64,000 nucleotides of DNA from Antitrichia curtipendula (GCA_951230915.1 OX579641.1:11966001-12030000); one strand, 5' to 3'; positions 38,432 to 51,594 are shown, numbered from the stretch's first letter. Notes: generated by a model not told the origin, from the sequence alone. Translations and numbers: made by a program.

Positions 38432-39030
38432 GTTGCAATAGCCTTAACAACTTCTCAAATACGGTGAACTGCGAGTGAATCGCCGGAGCCGGAGAAGCGT
38501 TAATTCACACAACCCTTTCAGCACGCGCACGCTCTTGCTGAGACCACCGCCTGTAGCGTTCCACCTAAAAAACAATCCATCATAAGGCTGTCACAAAATG
38601 ACGCGCAGAGTGCTTGAAATGCATATCATTAGCCTGGAAGTACACGTCCAAGGAAACAAGGACAAAAGGTCGATCAGCTACCAAACTATAAGCAATACTA
38701 ATTGATAAAAAATAAAAAAAGGAAAGGAAACGCACCGCAGTCCCCTCGAGAAAATCCCTGATTAAGCCTCGCAACTAATGCTTCAGCATCAAGAATCACT
38801 CTGCCGTGTGCGACTCGGGGCAGAGTATGAAGAGGTCCGAGGGATTTGGCGGGACGAGGGAGCCCAAAGCCCCAGGCGTCAACGTCGAGAGTCGAAGAGT
38901 TCACTTTCTCAGTTTTGAACGGGTATTCAATTTTGTCATACCCGTCGGGTAAGGGTATTGGGTACTTTTGTAAGGGCATGAGGGTAAGGGCACGGCTCCC
39001 ATGACTTAGGTAGTGACCAAAATATTTCAA
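38432..39030 (-). promoter_or_regulatory. SCC3 5' leader with probable upstream intron
   Basis: GC-rich sequence continues above the start codon. A possible donor (GACTGCG|GTGCGTTTCC near 38736) suggests a spliced 5' untranslated exon. A 110-codon frame here has no recognised domain and is treated as leader. Confidence 0.35.
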
Positions 39031-39600
39031 TTATTGGATCAATAGGTGTATTTTTTATTTTTTTCAACCACTAGACCTTTTTGGTTCACAGCATCCGTTT
39101 AGGGTTAAAAATTGAAAGCTATTAAAATATGAAAGGATTCCAATTTACTTTTGAAGTTGGCTTCAAATAAAAGTTTGTTCATTTTTGTTTTCCACTTGCA
39201 ATTCATATAAATTACAAAAGTGATTTCAAGATTACTTTGTTGTAAAGGATTCTATACTAAGGATATAATTTGTTGGATGTAATTTGTTGTTTATATTTGT
39301 GTTTTAATTAAAGTGTGGTGTATAGTTAAGAGTGCATATTTAGATATTGTACTCTCAAATATACACCTCCTTCCAAAATATTTGCAATCAATGATTTATT
39401 ACAAAGATTTGTCAATAAGGATATGGACACAAATTACTCTCACTAACACCTTAGAAATGTTCTCATTACAAAAATCCAATATTGACACAAAATTGCATTG
39501 ATAAAAATATGCAATTGAAATTAAAAGTCCATATTGAGACTATTTTTAGATAAATTATTTGGACATTTCAATTTTATATGGAAATTGATCTTATATTTTA
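39031..39600. other. AT-rich intergenic DNA
   Basis: Nothing recognised between the SCC3 leader and the hAT-type element. Confidence 0.5.
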
Positions 39601-40164
39601 CTCGGGGAGGTCACTTAGAGTGTCCATTAGAAACCACGTGCGATCAAAACTTTGGACCCCCTATTTACTTTTTGAATTTTAAATAAAATTTAAAATAAAA
39701 AGTATGAACAGATTTTCCTACTTTGAAAGTTTATGTTTTGAATTATTGATATTTTTATTTGTTAATAATAATTAGTTACAAATTTTTGAAGTAAAAAGAT
39801 ACACTGTAGAACTGAAAAATAACTTTCACACCCCTATATTATATAAGAAAAAATTGTCTAAAAAATGAACAAAAAATTCCTAAAAATAACTCTCTATTGA
39901 AAGCTCATTTTGAGTTGAATATTGATTCAATGGTCATCTAAATGTGTTCTCTATAATTGTTTGAGTTGAAAAACATGTCATTTTAGTTCATTTTCAACCT
40001 CTTTTAGAAATCATTTCATATTTTATTTGAGTTTGAAATTTTGGCAATAGAAACCTATAGTCATTATTAAACAATGCTCAAAATTTTAGGTTGAAATTAT
40101 AGTTTATTAGAAACCACTTGTTTGCACGTGGTTTGTTGTAGTAGAACTAAGTGACCTCCCCGAG
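39601..40164. mobile_element. hAT-type MITE, 564 bp, with 8-bp target duplication
   Basis: Terminal inverted repeats CTCGGGGAGGTCACTTAG (39601-39618) and its exact reverse complement (40147-40164) are 18 bp and perfect. An inner inverted block AAACCACGTGC also pairs. The flanks are identical 8-mers ATATTTTA (39593-39600 and 40165-40172), the target-site length of hAT elements. No transposase frame. Confidence 0.9.
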
Positions 40165-40172
40165 ATATTTTA

Positions 40173-42996
40173 TCAAATGAGCATTTGTGTAACTTGTGAA
40201 TGTAAAGTATGGACTAATTTTATACGAAATTGAGATTGTTATGGTTTTTGTAATAAATGAGACGTGTGGACCCCCGAAAATCACCTACAAAATCACATAT
40301 TGAAGCAAGTTGCAAATGTGTTGCACTCACAAAACAAACTCATTGAACCTTGCAGACGAGCTTGCAGAACAAAGAAGGTGTGTAATTGCATAACTTGAAC
40401 TATTTAGTTACTTATTTAATACTTACATTTGACGAGTCCTCCTTGCAACAACATTAAAGATAATCCTTCTCAGCATCCACATCTAGTGCAAGCCTCTTCG
40501 ACAATAAATAGTAACTTTAACATGTTTGCAAATCCAAATCTAATATATAAGCAAAAATACTTCTTGACAAATCAGCTTCGCTCATAAAAAACTACACCCA
40601 CTAATGACAACATCTTCTCCAAAAGAAACCCGTATTCAATATGAAATCTACAATAGATGGGAAGCTAAATCCTAATGGACAATGCCTATTCATGGAAATC
40701 TCTGAATTCCAAACACTGATCTCATTACACAACGCTACTAGACCAATAACCTGACCATTTATCCAAACACAACATCCATTTGAAAAATCCAGTTATGAAA
40801 TTAAAGACACAAGAGAGAAACAAAAAAATGAAATTGAATTATTAATTGAATGCAATCAATGCTCAACTGATAATTAAAGGTGCACAATTTAACCTTCTTA
40901 AATAGTGGTACACTTAACTTCTTATGTCCTAAGAACCCCAACAATCTAATTTTCCAAATTGTAGAGAATTTTTGCATTGAATTATACAAAGATCAAAGAC
41001 TAGATATAAAACCTCAAAATTGCATAACTATCATATTAATTTCAATGGTTGTGGCATCATCAACAAATGCCAAACATTACTCTAAACTTCACATGGTCCT
41101 AGTGCTTTGTCTGCCACAAAAATGTGCTATCTATCAATATTCAACTCCTATCTGACAGCTAATCTAAAAAACCTTACAGAACCTAATTTTCCAAGTGCAG
41201 AGAGTTATTGAATTAAATTGTGTGAGAATCACAATCTCGACACAAAGTGCAACAAACTACTATTGAATTTTCTTCTTTTTAGCTTCCACAATTTATAGCT
41301 TCTCCTGCAATTAGCCACTATTGATCTAACTTTAGTTTTGATGTATGTTGATACCATCAGGATTAAGTTAAATATCAAAGCAAAAATACAGGAGTGGAAT
41401 TTCCTGCCTTTTATTGACTACATTAGGCCTAAGTATTATCTAAAAGGAACATGCATAAACAAAAAGCAATAGAGTATGTAAGTGAACATAAGAAACAATA
41501 GACAAAGATGAAATAAGAGTGGTTAAATAGACATAGGGTAGAACAAACAATTTAGTGTGGCACCTCAACACATTAAAATAGATTTTTGCACCTAAGAAGT
41601 TGTGTCTTCTCATTATCAACTCCTACCACTAGCAAGCTTGGCTACTTTATGTTTCTTCACACAAACGCTCTTCCAATTTGTAATCTTAATTTCACGATGA
41701 CTGCTCAAATGCGTTCACCTGATCAAAAAATTCAAAGATACTAAGGACTCACTACAAGGACTTCATTGCAATTTACAACCCTAATTTCATTACAATTGCA
41801 GAAATACGTTTTGTTGTTCAAGAAATTTGAAGACGAGAATGACTTCACTACAATTTGCAAACCGAATAAACGTTAAAATGCGCTTGTCAATTGCAATTGC
41901 AAGCAATTGAGAAACAAGGCGTTTCCTCCGCGTGTCCATAATGTTCCCAATGTTCTCTCGGACCTTGCCTTTAGCATTCACTAGTGCGGCGCAAAACTTC
42001 ACGAAGTCAAGGGAACATCACTTTTTTTAGATGGGGCCCCTAAGTGCCTAAGCGACCATATATGGTCGATCTGAAATTTCAGGCTCATTTTGGTATGGGC
42101 AGTTAAATTCGTTTGACCGGTTTAAAAAAAAATTCGGGTAGTTTTTGGGGTTACTATTAAAAACTTTCATTTTTCACTGAAAAAGGTACATATTTGATTG
42201 TTGAGAGGTCTCCAAAGCCATATATGTCCATTTGTGGAAGAGTAAAGCTTGCTTATTTTACTTCATTTTTCAACTTTGAGCAATTTCACTTGATTTGGGA
42301 TCTAAAAACTTGTACTCATCCATTTGGTTTGAAAATGGTCCCAATGGAAAGAGGAAAGTGTTTTCATGATTTACACCATTGAAATTTTTAAAATAAAATA
42401 TTGATTTAGATTTATTTGTGATTTATACTTATTATAAAAAATTGCATCTCAACAATTGCAAGGTGGATTGTGTAATGAGTTTAATAGCTTTTTGTGTGAA
42501 ATTAAGTTTTTTAAAAGTGTAATTTAGTGTACTAATACAATTTGTAGTTGTTCATTTCACCTCTAATTCCAAAAAAAATTATGTGCAAATTTCTGAAACA
42601 TTGTGGGGAGGGGCAGCATACTAAAAATAGAAAACTTACATTTCTCTTATTATAATCTCACAATTCTTACGCAATTTTGCACTCAAAATTGGTGTGTGTA
42701 CTAATAAGCAAGCTCTTTAAGCATCCATACGGTTAGATTTTGAAAAACAACAATTTGCTTCAATGGGGATAACTATAAGCCAATGCTCTTTTTTCATAGT
42801 CAAAACACATTGGAAAATGCTTAGGCATTTAGGGGTTAAAAATGATAATAAATTACTAACCATTACCAAAAAATCTAATTAATTAAAAGATTCTTCTCAA
42901 GGTGTAAAAAACAATTGAGAATGGTTTAAGAAATCATCAATTAATTTTTGTTTTCTTGCACCCTGATCACCCTTAACTATGCCTTTTGAGTCAAAA
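40173..42996. other. AT-rich intergenic DNA
   Basis: Several short frames lack any domain signal. A TTAA-type right terminus (GCATTTAGGGGTTAA) is near 42824-42838. No gene recognised. Confidence 0.45.
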
Positions 42997-43915
42997 TTAA
43001 ACCCTAAAGGACCAAGACCTATTTTCTACCAAAAAACACTAAAAATTGCCATTTCTATAGCAAAGAGTAAAAAAAATTGAAAGTTGTTTTTTTTGCATAT
43101 CTAATTGTACGATATTTTACTTTACTAGTATGAAAATGTGTGGAAAAAATTTCAGAAATTTTGACAATATAGATTGCGAGATATTTGCATTTAAATTGAA
43201 AAAAACATGTTTTTCAGCACATTGCAGGACTAGATTATTTGACTTTGAACCTTTTTACCTTTAATTTTTTGCACTATAAAGTTTTGAGCTTTAAATCTTT
43301 ATAGTGGAAAAAATTGAGTTGAGAATCGAGGGAAAAAAAAATTCAAAAAAACTTAATTTTTCATACTTCAAAAAATTGTTAAGTAGAAGAAAGTACAAGA
43401 TAGAAGGAAAAGTTAAATTATTAATATCTCTAAATTTGGAATTAAAATGCACTAAATCCAATGGTGAGATTGTCCTATCAAGCAAACTAAACGATATAGA
43501 ACTTTGTTTTTGAAAAATTGTAAAAATTGCATTAAAAAATGAATCCTACAGCTTATTTTTTCTGAAAGATGCTCTATTTGCCTCCAAAACAAGATTGTTC
43601 ATAATTTTCTCATAACAAATACAAATGGAATGAATAAAAGCTTTCCATGTAAACAAAAAATTTGGATTCTTTTTTGCTGCCCCTCCTTCCTCCCCCCCCC
43701 TCCCCCTTTTTTCCTTCTTCATTGTTTCTCAAATTGTTTTGAGCATAATTTTTGTTACTAGGCACCAATTGAAAAAAAATAATATTCCGATGAAGCTAAT
43801 CAATTTTTCTATCTTCAAAAAAAATTTAAGAAAATCAAGACAAAAAATGAGACTGTAAGTACTTGCCCGAAATCCCATTTGTCTTCACAGGGACAAATGA
43901 TCCTTTAGGGGGTAA
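42997..43915. mobile_element. TTAA-bounded element, copy 2 (919 bp)
   Basis: Left end TTAAACCCTAAAGGACCAAG and right end TCCTTTAGGGGGTAAG (TTAA decayed to GTAA). The interior follows copy 1 (CAAAAAACACT.AAAA.TGCCATTT near the left; CTCATAACAA..CAAATGGAATGAAT further in) and holds about 330 extra bases. Confidence 0.65.
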
Positions 43916-44052
43916 GATTGTCATTACCATAGATATATCTTCAAGCCAAAAGAATTTATTTATTTAAAAAAATAACACTTGAATATTTAATTTGTTTATA
44001 AAAAAATAATAACATTCTAAAAGAGATATTAGTATAATTGAGTGGTGTACTT

Positions 44053-44170
44053 CACTAGAAGAAATTCGTGTTTTAGGTGACAAATTTTAGATGACATCCA
44101 ATGCAACCACTTGTGTATTTTTATGTCAACAATAATGTCTAATGTAACTTGTTGGATGGATATTTCATGT
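44053..44170 (+). mobile_element. CACTA-family terminus
   Basis: CACTAGAAGAAATTCGTGTT followed by a segment (ACTTGTGTATTTTTATGTCA, then ACAATAATGTC) that recurs inverted at 61545-61670. The opposite end of this copy was not found. Confidence 0.5.
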
Positions 44171-45813
44171 TTAATTAGATTTTGAATTGGTATCCTATAA
44201 CATTAGAAATCATAGCAAACTAAGTTCAAAATCATAAATTAATATCTTTAATAAAAATATTGAAAATTCACAAATGTCTAAGTAAAAAATCCATTTATAA
44301 AAAAAATTTAAACATGAATTTAGTTAATAGATAGAATTCTTTGTAGATCAACATCTTTATCTTAAACCTTTATAATAAAAGACATTGTACTATTGAAAAA
44401 TATAAATTTTATTTGTTTAGACATTACTTAATATAATATTATAAAAAAGATACTTTGATCTTCAAATATAAAACCTTTTATTTTTCCAATTTTAAAAGAT
44501 GTTGAGTCTTTTCTGTTATAAATTAGATTTTGTTTTTTTGATAAAAAAATAATAATATAAAGATTCACCTTTAAGTTAAAAAATAGTGTTGTATATTTTT
44601 GGTGAAAGAATGAAAAAATTACTTTGCAATTACTATTGCTATGGCTTTAACTTCAGAATAGATACCATTCTTGGTACAGTAGTCAAGATTGGCAAAAAAA
44701 AATAATTCAAAAAATTGATTCAAAAAAATTTGGAATTAAACAAAATTATTATTTAAAATAAAATAAAATAGTATTAATAGAATATTTTTAGTTTCAATAG
44801 ATTAAATAATTATTTGGCAAATAATGTTGAACCTACCTTTTGGGTATGATAATCTACAATATATATTAGAAAAAATCAGAATTTTTTTTTGCAATGTTTG
44901 TAATTAATTCTTAGTTTCAAAACCTTAAGGACAGACAGTTGCACAAATCAATGAATATATTTTTTAGAATAAAAAAAAGTCTCAATGAAAAAAACAATAA
45001 CATTTTTTGTATTATTTAATGTTTTTTAGTGAACAATAGTTTTAAATCAAAGAAAATAAGATATACATGAGCTTTCAAAGGTCACTCAAAGAAGGTAATT
45101 AAATATTTCTAAGTACATTAGAAAATGAATGAAATACATCCTAATACAAATGGAAAAGCATTTTCACTACTCTTCAATGATGTGACCAAACTAGATAATT
45201 GGTTACTTGATGCTTTATGTTTTGGTACACGAGACTAAATCAATTCTTGTAAGGATGGAAAGAAAAAAATACTTACAAAATTGAAATCATCATATTTCTA
45301 AATTTCTCTCATACCACAATTTATTTTGATTAAAATTATTGAAATCTTCACCCAACTAACATTCCTCTCCCTATTAGAAGCTCTTAGGGTTAATCTTTAC
45401 AATATCAGTCCTTGCTGCCTATAGTAGTAGTACCTTTAACCATTACTATACCCATAATTTTCACCTCTAAAATCTTGAAAAATCTTGAGAAGTAAATAGA
45501 TGTGATTACAAGGGTGTACTACATCTGAATATCAGACCCTAGTGTTGGTATTAAGGACATGTACAATAGTCTTTTGAAAAATTCACAACATATTCTCACA
45601 TTGTCCAAATAATACATTTAAAAGTGCACAAGAACTATTTTTCTTTTGCTAGTAGGGTCCAATAATTTGTTGGATGTGTATTAGTAGACATCATGTCCAA
45701 AATCTTTAAATTAATATTTATATATTAGATAATCGATGAGCTGCGCTAGCGACGAATAGGTTATCTAATACATAACTGGTTATTAAGTTTTTCAATCACA
45801 ACCTTTAACCTTC
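44171..45813. other. Very AT-rich intergenic DNA
   Basis: No gene, RNA or structured repeat recognised. Confidence 0.5.
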
Positions 45814-47157
45814 ATGATCCAAGGGTGTAAGAAGCAAGTCGAAAGAAAAGAAAGTTATGAGTTGCAACGTGTAATGACAGTGGGGACAGGTTGCCAGTGG
45901 GGCGGTGCCACGTTAGCGTTGAAAGTCAACAACCGGTTACACTATGGGTGCTGCTACCTTAAGTTCACTTCGCCTGTCAGTTCCGTCTCCGCCGGATTGC
46001 GTCGGCGACTGTCCCGGCGTTGCGTGGTGCTTCCCCTAATTGATGAGGCTGCTTCCTTGTGCTTCCCACTGTTCCCAGACCTTGCTTCGTGGTCATTCTC
46101 GTCGTTTTCGATTTCTTCTTCATACGTTGGTCGTGTTCACCTTGTTCATCTTGCTGAAATCATTTTGTGACTGAAATACCCTAATTTAATGCTGTGAGGG
46201 TGGAGTAAATGTCTGTTAGTGATGTGGACTTGTTTGTTCGCTCTTCTCGTGTGGCTATGGCATTGGGAGAATGTGGTGATTGGGAGTGAAGCCCACGTTA
46301 CTCTAACCACTACCGGAAGGAAACATTTGCTGCAATTGCAACGACATCACGAATTACAGAATATAATGCACAAATCGCTCACTTCACTGTTGCAAAGTAA
46401 TGAATTTGATCTGCTACCATGCCCATCCGCATTTGAATATCTCTGGAGCCTGAGCCTCTGATGATTTGGAGCTCGCTCGCTCGCTCGCTCGCTCACTCAC
46501 ACAATTTGAAGCCCATTCTAAGCTGCATCTCAATTTGTTATGTAATGGTGACCATCTGGATTGGTACTTCATATGTTGTCGTAATTTCTCAATTTCATAA
46601 TGAAATCGTGCGAGTATAACTGAGAGGATAACTGGAAGCAAATTTCCTTGAATTTCTGAACTTCTTTGCGTTCTACGAAACCTTCCCACAGGAAGGCAAT
46701 TGCTAAGTAAACAGTCGAAGAAACGTCAACTAAACCGCGTTCAACGTAATATTCAAGTTCTGCGGAGACTTAAAAACCCATTCTCGTTTACAGGCCTGCC
46801 AATCGAAGCTTCCAATGTTAAGATTGTCGCTTGCAACTTCAGGAAATCAGGTTCCAAGAGCTGATCGAAGCTTTTTGGGTAGACAACAAAACTCGTGCTA
46901 ACAACGGAAGTACAGAGGATGGACGGACGATCTTTTCTGATTTCATCCCATTCCTGGACGAACTGAACGTTTCGTCCCGTTCGCCTTGCCCGCTGGGAAG
47001 TGGGTGGCTCCCCTGGCAGGCCAAAGAATGGCAAGTGAGTGGCTCTGCCCTCGCAGCCATTCCCTGCACGACTCATGTCCATGCAAGGCCTTTCTCTGTG
47101 GCTACAAATCCACTTCACTTCCAACACCCTTTCGGCACTTTTTGCTTTTTTAATTAG
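45814..47157. other. GC-richer island with unassigned frames
   Basis: Base composition is gene-like, unlike the flanks. Plus-strand frames lie at 45814-46170, 46219-46461 and 46831-47157, and minus-strand ones at 46414-46689 and 46753-47127. A segment bounded by an AG at 46842 and a GT near 46966 reads EIRFQELIEAFWVDNKTRAN onward and looks exon-like. No domain was recognised on either strand. It could be an unrecognised gene or a noncoding transcript. Confidence 0.25.
46470..46500. repeat. (GCTC)n microsatellite
   Basis: Five to six tandem GCTC units followed by CACTCACTCAC-like variants. Confidence 0.9.
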
Positions 47158-47859
47158 ATTGCCTTATCTTACACTAAGGTACATGATAGAAATTTAAGAC
47201 TTAATATCTACCAGAGAGGTACATAACATGGACCCAAATTTTTTACATCCACCAATTCAGATAATTTTGGAAATTAGTGCCTCCTTTTCGGGTTCACTTT
47301 ACAATTAAATTTCTATATTCAGCACATACAACTACCAAGTAAATTTAAAAAAAAAAATTTGTGTATCTCCAAAATTGGTACATAAGAGAGATTCAATCTA
47401 TTCAATTTTATAAAATGTCAAAAGGTAGTTTTGGTGTTGGCCGTTTTGAATTCATTGCCTTATCTAACAGGAGTGTACATGACTAATTTAAAAAAAAAAA
47501 ATTTGTACATGATCTAAGACGGAGCGTACATTATAGAACTGAGAATAGCCTTATCTATGAATTGGATGGTTTGCGAATTTAGTGCTGGGAAAGCCAACGA
47601 CGGAGGCTCTTCCATCGTCTGACTCCGAAGCGGAAGACGCCGGAATGCGTGAGTGGTGATGAATGTCCGAGTGAATCTTATATCCACACATTATCTGCCG
47701 CACACTGCAATCTCTTGGGTAGGCCGTGGTCTGTCTCCTACTCCACAGATTGAAGGGTGCCGCTAGAATTTGAGTATCCTCCGTCTCTCCCCCCTTCCCT
47801 ACTCTCGTTTTGCGTTATCCTCTGTTTCTGAGAGCTTGTGGTTGGAATTCGCTGCTCCA
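47158..47859. promoter_or_regulatory. FNR upstream region and 5' leader
   Basis: AT-rich up to about 47560, then GC rises toward the gene. The pyrimidine-rich segment near 47780-47810 probably belongs to the leader. The reading frame stays open upstream to an ATG at 47770. Confidence 0.35.
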
Positions 47860-49368
47860 ATGGCGCACGCTGCGTGCTTGCAAGCTTCCGTCGCAGCTCA
47901 TGTGGGCGTGGCGCACGTCGGGATCTCGTCCACAACCACCTCCACGAGCGCCGACGCCTCGCTCTTCTTCACGGGACGCCGCTTGCCGGCTTTGCAATGC
48001 ACGGCCGTGTCCTCCCGCAATGGGGTGGCGCCCCGCCGTTTCGTTGCTCCCCTCGCGGCCCTAACGGAGCAGACCAGCAAGGTGGCGCTTACGGGCGACT
48101 TGGACTCCGCCCCTGACCCCCCGATGCACTTGTTCAAGAACAAGGAGCCGTTCATCGGGACGGTGAAGTCGGTGGAGCGTATCGTCGGGCCGAACGCCAC
48201 CGGTGAGACGTGCCATATCGTTATTGAGCATAACGGGGACATGCCGTACTGGGAGGGCCAGAGCTATGGCATCATCCCGCCTGGGGAGAATCCGAAGAAG
48301 CCAGGGCAGCCGAACACGGTGCGCCTATATTCCATTGCGTCTACCCGCTATGGAGACGAATTCGACGGCAAGACTGCGAGCCTCTGTGTTCGCCGGGCGG
48401 TGTTCTGGGACCCGGAGCTTAAGGCCGAGGATCCCGCCAAGAAAGGTATCTGCAGCAACTTCTTGTGCGATTCCAAACCGGGCGACAAGGTCCAGGTCAG
48501 TGGTGTTTTCTCAACTCCTTTTCTTGATACTCTGCTGAAATATTCTATGTCATGCGATGCATTTTCACAAAGATTATTGATGTTTGAGTATTACTCTCGA
48601 ACCACTTTAATTTCACCACTTTGGCTCCAACTTTTTCGCGATGCCATAGTTTGATTGTGTGACAACTGTGTCATAGTTTGAATTGTGAGAAGTCTACGAT
48701 AATGAATGATACGAAAACAAGTGTGCAGGATATTCCAGATCAGAGAACGGCATGTTAAAGAGATCTGGTTAAATTGCGATAGTCTCCGGTGTGTTGAAAC
48801 TTTGTTTTGCGTTTTTTGTGGGGGTTTGTTGATGCGAACACTTCGTGTGAAATCACTGCAGATCACAGGGCCATCCGGGAAGGTGATGCTTCTCCCTGAG
48901 GACGATCCGAACGCAGTCCACATCATGGTGGCCACGGGAACCGGCATTGCGCCGTACCGAGCCTACCTCCGACGCATGTTCATGGAGGATGTTGCCACCT
49001 ACAAATTCGGAGGCCTAGCGTGGCTCTTCCTGGGCGTGGCCAACTCGGACAGTCTCTTGTACGACGACGAATTCTCCAAGTTCAGGGAGCAGTACCCGGA
49101 CAACTTCCGGTACGACATTGCTCTCAGCCGTGAGCAGACGAACCAGCGGGGTGGGAAGATGTACGTGCAGGACAAGATCGAGGAGTACAGCGAGGAGGTC
49201 TTCGAGCTTTTGGACAAGGGCGCGCACATTTACTTCTGCGGTCTGCGGGGGATGATGCCCGGCATTCAGGACACGTTGAAGCGCGTGGCGGAATCGCGGG
49301 GGGAGGTCTGGGAGGACAAATTGGCTGCGTTGAAGAAGAAGAAGCAGTGGCATGTGGAGGTGTACTGA
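47860..49368 (+). CDS. Ferredoxin-NADP+ reductase, root (non-photosynthetic) type, plastid
   Basis: Two exons, 47860-48495 and 48862-49368, give 380 residues. The enzyme moves electrons between NADPH and ferredoxin using FAD; the root type runs toward reduced ferredoxin for nitrite and sulfite assimilation. Residues 1 to about 65 form a Ser/Ala/Thr-rich plastid transit peptide. The FAD site is RLYSIAST (155-162) and GICSNFLCD (196-204). The NADP site is [11 protein letters not shown] (235-245). The C-terminal aromatic Tyr380 (HVEVY) stacks on the flavin. Root-type marks include [18 protein letters not shown] and [10 protein letters not shown] in place of the leaf-type sequences. The ATG at 47860 was chosen because [10 protein letters not shown] starts a normal transit peptide; an in-frame ATG at 47770 is the alternative. 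The single intron is 366 bp. Confidence 0.94.
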
Positions 49369-51471
49369 GGAGCCTAGAGTGTAACCTGTTTGTAAGGTAG
49401 AGGAACCTCCTTTGAGTTTCAGCCGGCGAAGTGTAGTTTTTATTTGTAGCACGGCTTTATTTTTTTTTAATGGTTATTAATCCCAATTTCAAGGGCATTC
49501 CATCGCAGTAAATTATGTACTATTTGGATATTGTATGAATATGGATATGCTTTTTTCAAAGCTCTGTCTTCAAAGTACATCACAGGATTTAATTAGTGTT
49601 AAACTTACAGGGGTACTTCGACCTCGGAGACTTCACACACGCCGGGGATTGGCATTCACGCGGATGAACACTTGGCGGATAATTCTAATTGAATTGTCTC
49701 GTTCGAATCTTGGAAAGTGCTATTTTCGACAGGGCAGAAAAGGTGGAGGAAGTAAAGCAACGGTTATGTACTGTTCTGTAAGCTTTGATCCTCCAGTTGT
49801 TGAATGTATATTAGGGGGCTCAATAGTTGATTGCAGTGATCTTATTGAATTCCAAACTTCACTCCTATTCTCTTGTACTGCATCCGCCGTCTCATGGCGC
49901 AAGAAGGCAGATGGTTTGGTAGTGAAGTCTGATTGTGTTCTCCATCAAATTTCATCTTCTCCCATTTTGTTTGTCTCAATAAGGTAAGGTATGTCGACCT
50001 AAAACGAACACTTTTTTTTCAAACCAAAAATATCAGATCATATTTGCAAATGCAATTGGTTTGAGAATTTTTAGAGTTTGTATGAAAATACTACTGACTT
50101 TTAAAGTTGAGGTTATAGGAACACTTGCCATAATTGGACATTCTTGAAATATTCAAGAGTTCAAGAAGATGCTCAAGTTTTTGTCACATTTGGGCCAATG
50201 AGTTCATGAAGAGTTCAAGAATGTCCAATTATGAAATATTTTGTCACATTTGGGCCAATGAGTGGATGTGAAGAACTCTTTATTCTCGCTGCTGGAAAAA
50301 TGTATGGTGTTGCAAAAGAGTGAGATGCATTGATAGGTCTCAAGACCGGATGGCAGAATGCGCTTGAGCATTTTCTTGAGGTTTTGCATCTTCTTTTTCT
50401 GTGCCTCTCTTCCACGCTTTCTCGCATTTTATCTTATTGAAAACCTGAACCAAATTAATGAACCACGCCCTTTTAATGAATTGAATTGCAACAAGCTGGG
50501 GAAATTGAATAGATTCACTGAAAATGGAGATTGCCCCTTTTTGTCATGCTCATGTACGATTTGTCTTTCACGATCTTAGTCGAGATGCAAAAGTTATTGA
50601 CAGTGTGGGCCGCATGTCTTGCGTATACAGATGACCCAATGATTCCATCTCCGTGATTCTCTTGTTTATCAACAAAATTGTACACAATTTTGGACTTCGG
50701 GGAAAGTACTACTGTTTCACTTCAGAGTTTGGGAAGACGATTCGGAAATTACCTTCTTCGCAGGCCAGGGCCAAACCACATTTGGTCGACAACCTCCCAC
50801 TTCGAAATTGCTCAGCTACAGTGAAAATAATTTAATCTCCGCAGATTTTGCTCTTGTAATCACAGTCATTTCTGCACTGATTCCTCGAAAATCACTCCTA
50901 CAAAAGCTAAAGTGACTGACAAACAGGATCCTCTTCCTGATGTTGTACAGTATTAGTGTTCAACCATGATATTTTCAGTTGCGGGACACACGGCACTGAG
51001 TTCACAGGTGATGCCATCCAGTCCACCCCCTCCCATGCATCAATCGCAGAAAGTATGCTCCAAGCTCCACTCCACTATAGAAATCCACCAATTCAGGATC
51101 AGGCCAAGGAAATTGCATGTGCTTCTTACTAGAAACTGCTTGCGCTCCGTGCAACGAATTTCCAGCCCCTTGTAATCCTAAAAACATCGTTCCTACACAG
51201 TATATTAGGGCTGTCACAGTTCGCAAATTCAGCAACGACTTTTCTTTGCAAAGCTGCACCATTCCAAGCTTGTCTCAATGTATTACGTCCCTCGTAGAAT
51301 CTTGAAATCGAGTTGCCTAAAATTGCCCCTTCTCCTTTGTCAGAGCGCACTGACTGCTGTTTGATGTATCTGAACACTCATGCAACTTGCTCTCACGTGA
51401 TTCAACTGAATTCCACTCTTTGCAAATTCTACTGCGAAGTGAAAGAGTCTCTCTGTTTTCTAGCTAGCTTA
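49369..51471. other. Intergenic DNA after FNR
   Basis: Starts with FNR 3' sequence. Frames at 49535-49987 and elsewhere show no domain. Contains the hairpin described at 50131-50234. No gene recognised. Confidence 0.4.
50131..50261. repeat. Hairpin and overlapping direct repeat
   Basis: CATAATTGGACATTCTTGAA (50131-50150) is an exact inverted match to 50215-50234. TTTGTCACATTTGGGCCAAT recurs at 50181 and 50241 as a direct repeat. The two structures interleave. Confidence 0.85.
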
Positions 51472-51577
51472 GAAATCTGCAACAGAAGCGTAGAAATCTG
51501 CAACAGAAGCGTAGAAACCTGCAACAGAAGCGTAGAAACCTGCAACAGCAGCTTACAAATCATCAGCAGGAGCGTAT
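51472..51577 (+). repeat. Five-copy 21-bp tandem repeat before the NmrA-like gene
   Basis: Units of the type GAAATCTGCAACAGAAGCGTA follow one another from about 51472. The first three or four are nearly identical and the last is diverged. The array ends about 17 bases before the start codon at 51595, so it lies in the promoter or the leader. Confidence 0.9.
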
Positions 51578-51594
51578 AATAACCCGAGCGCAGC

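Noticed and set aside
49680..49715. Possible tRNA B-box (CGTTCGAATC)
   Set aside because: No acceptor-stem pairing or A-box at the right distance could be found by eye.
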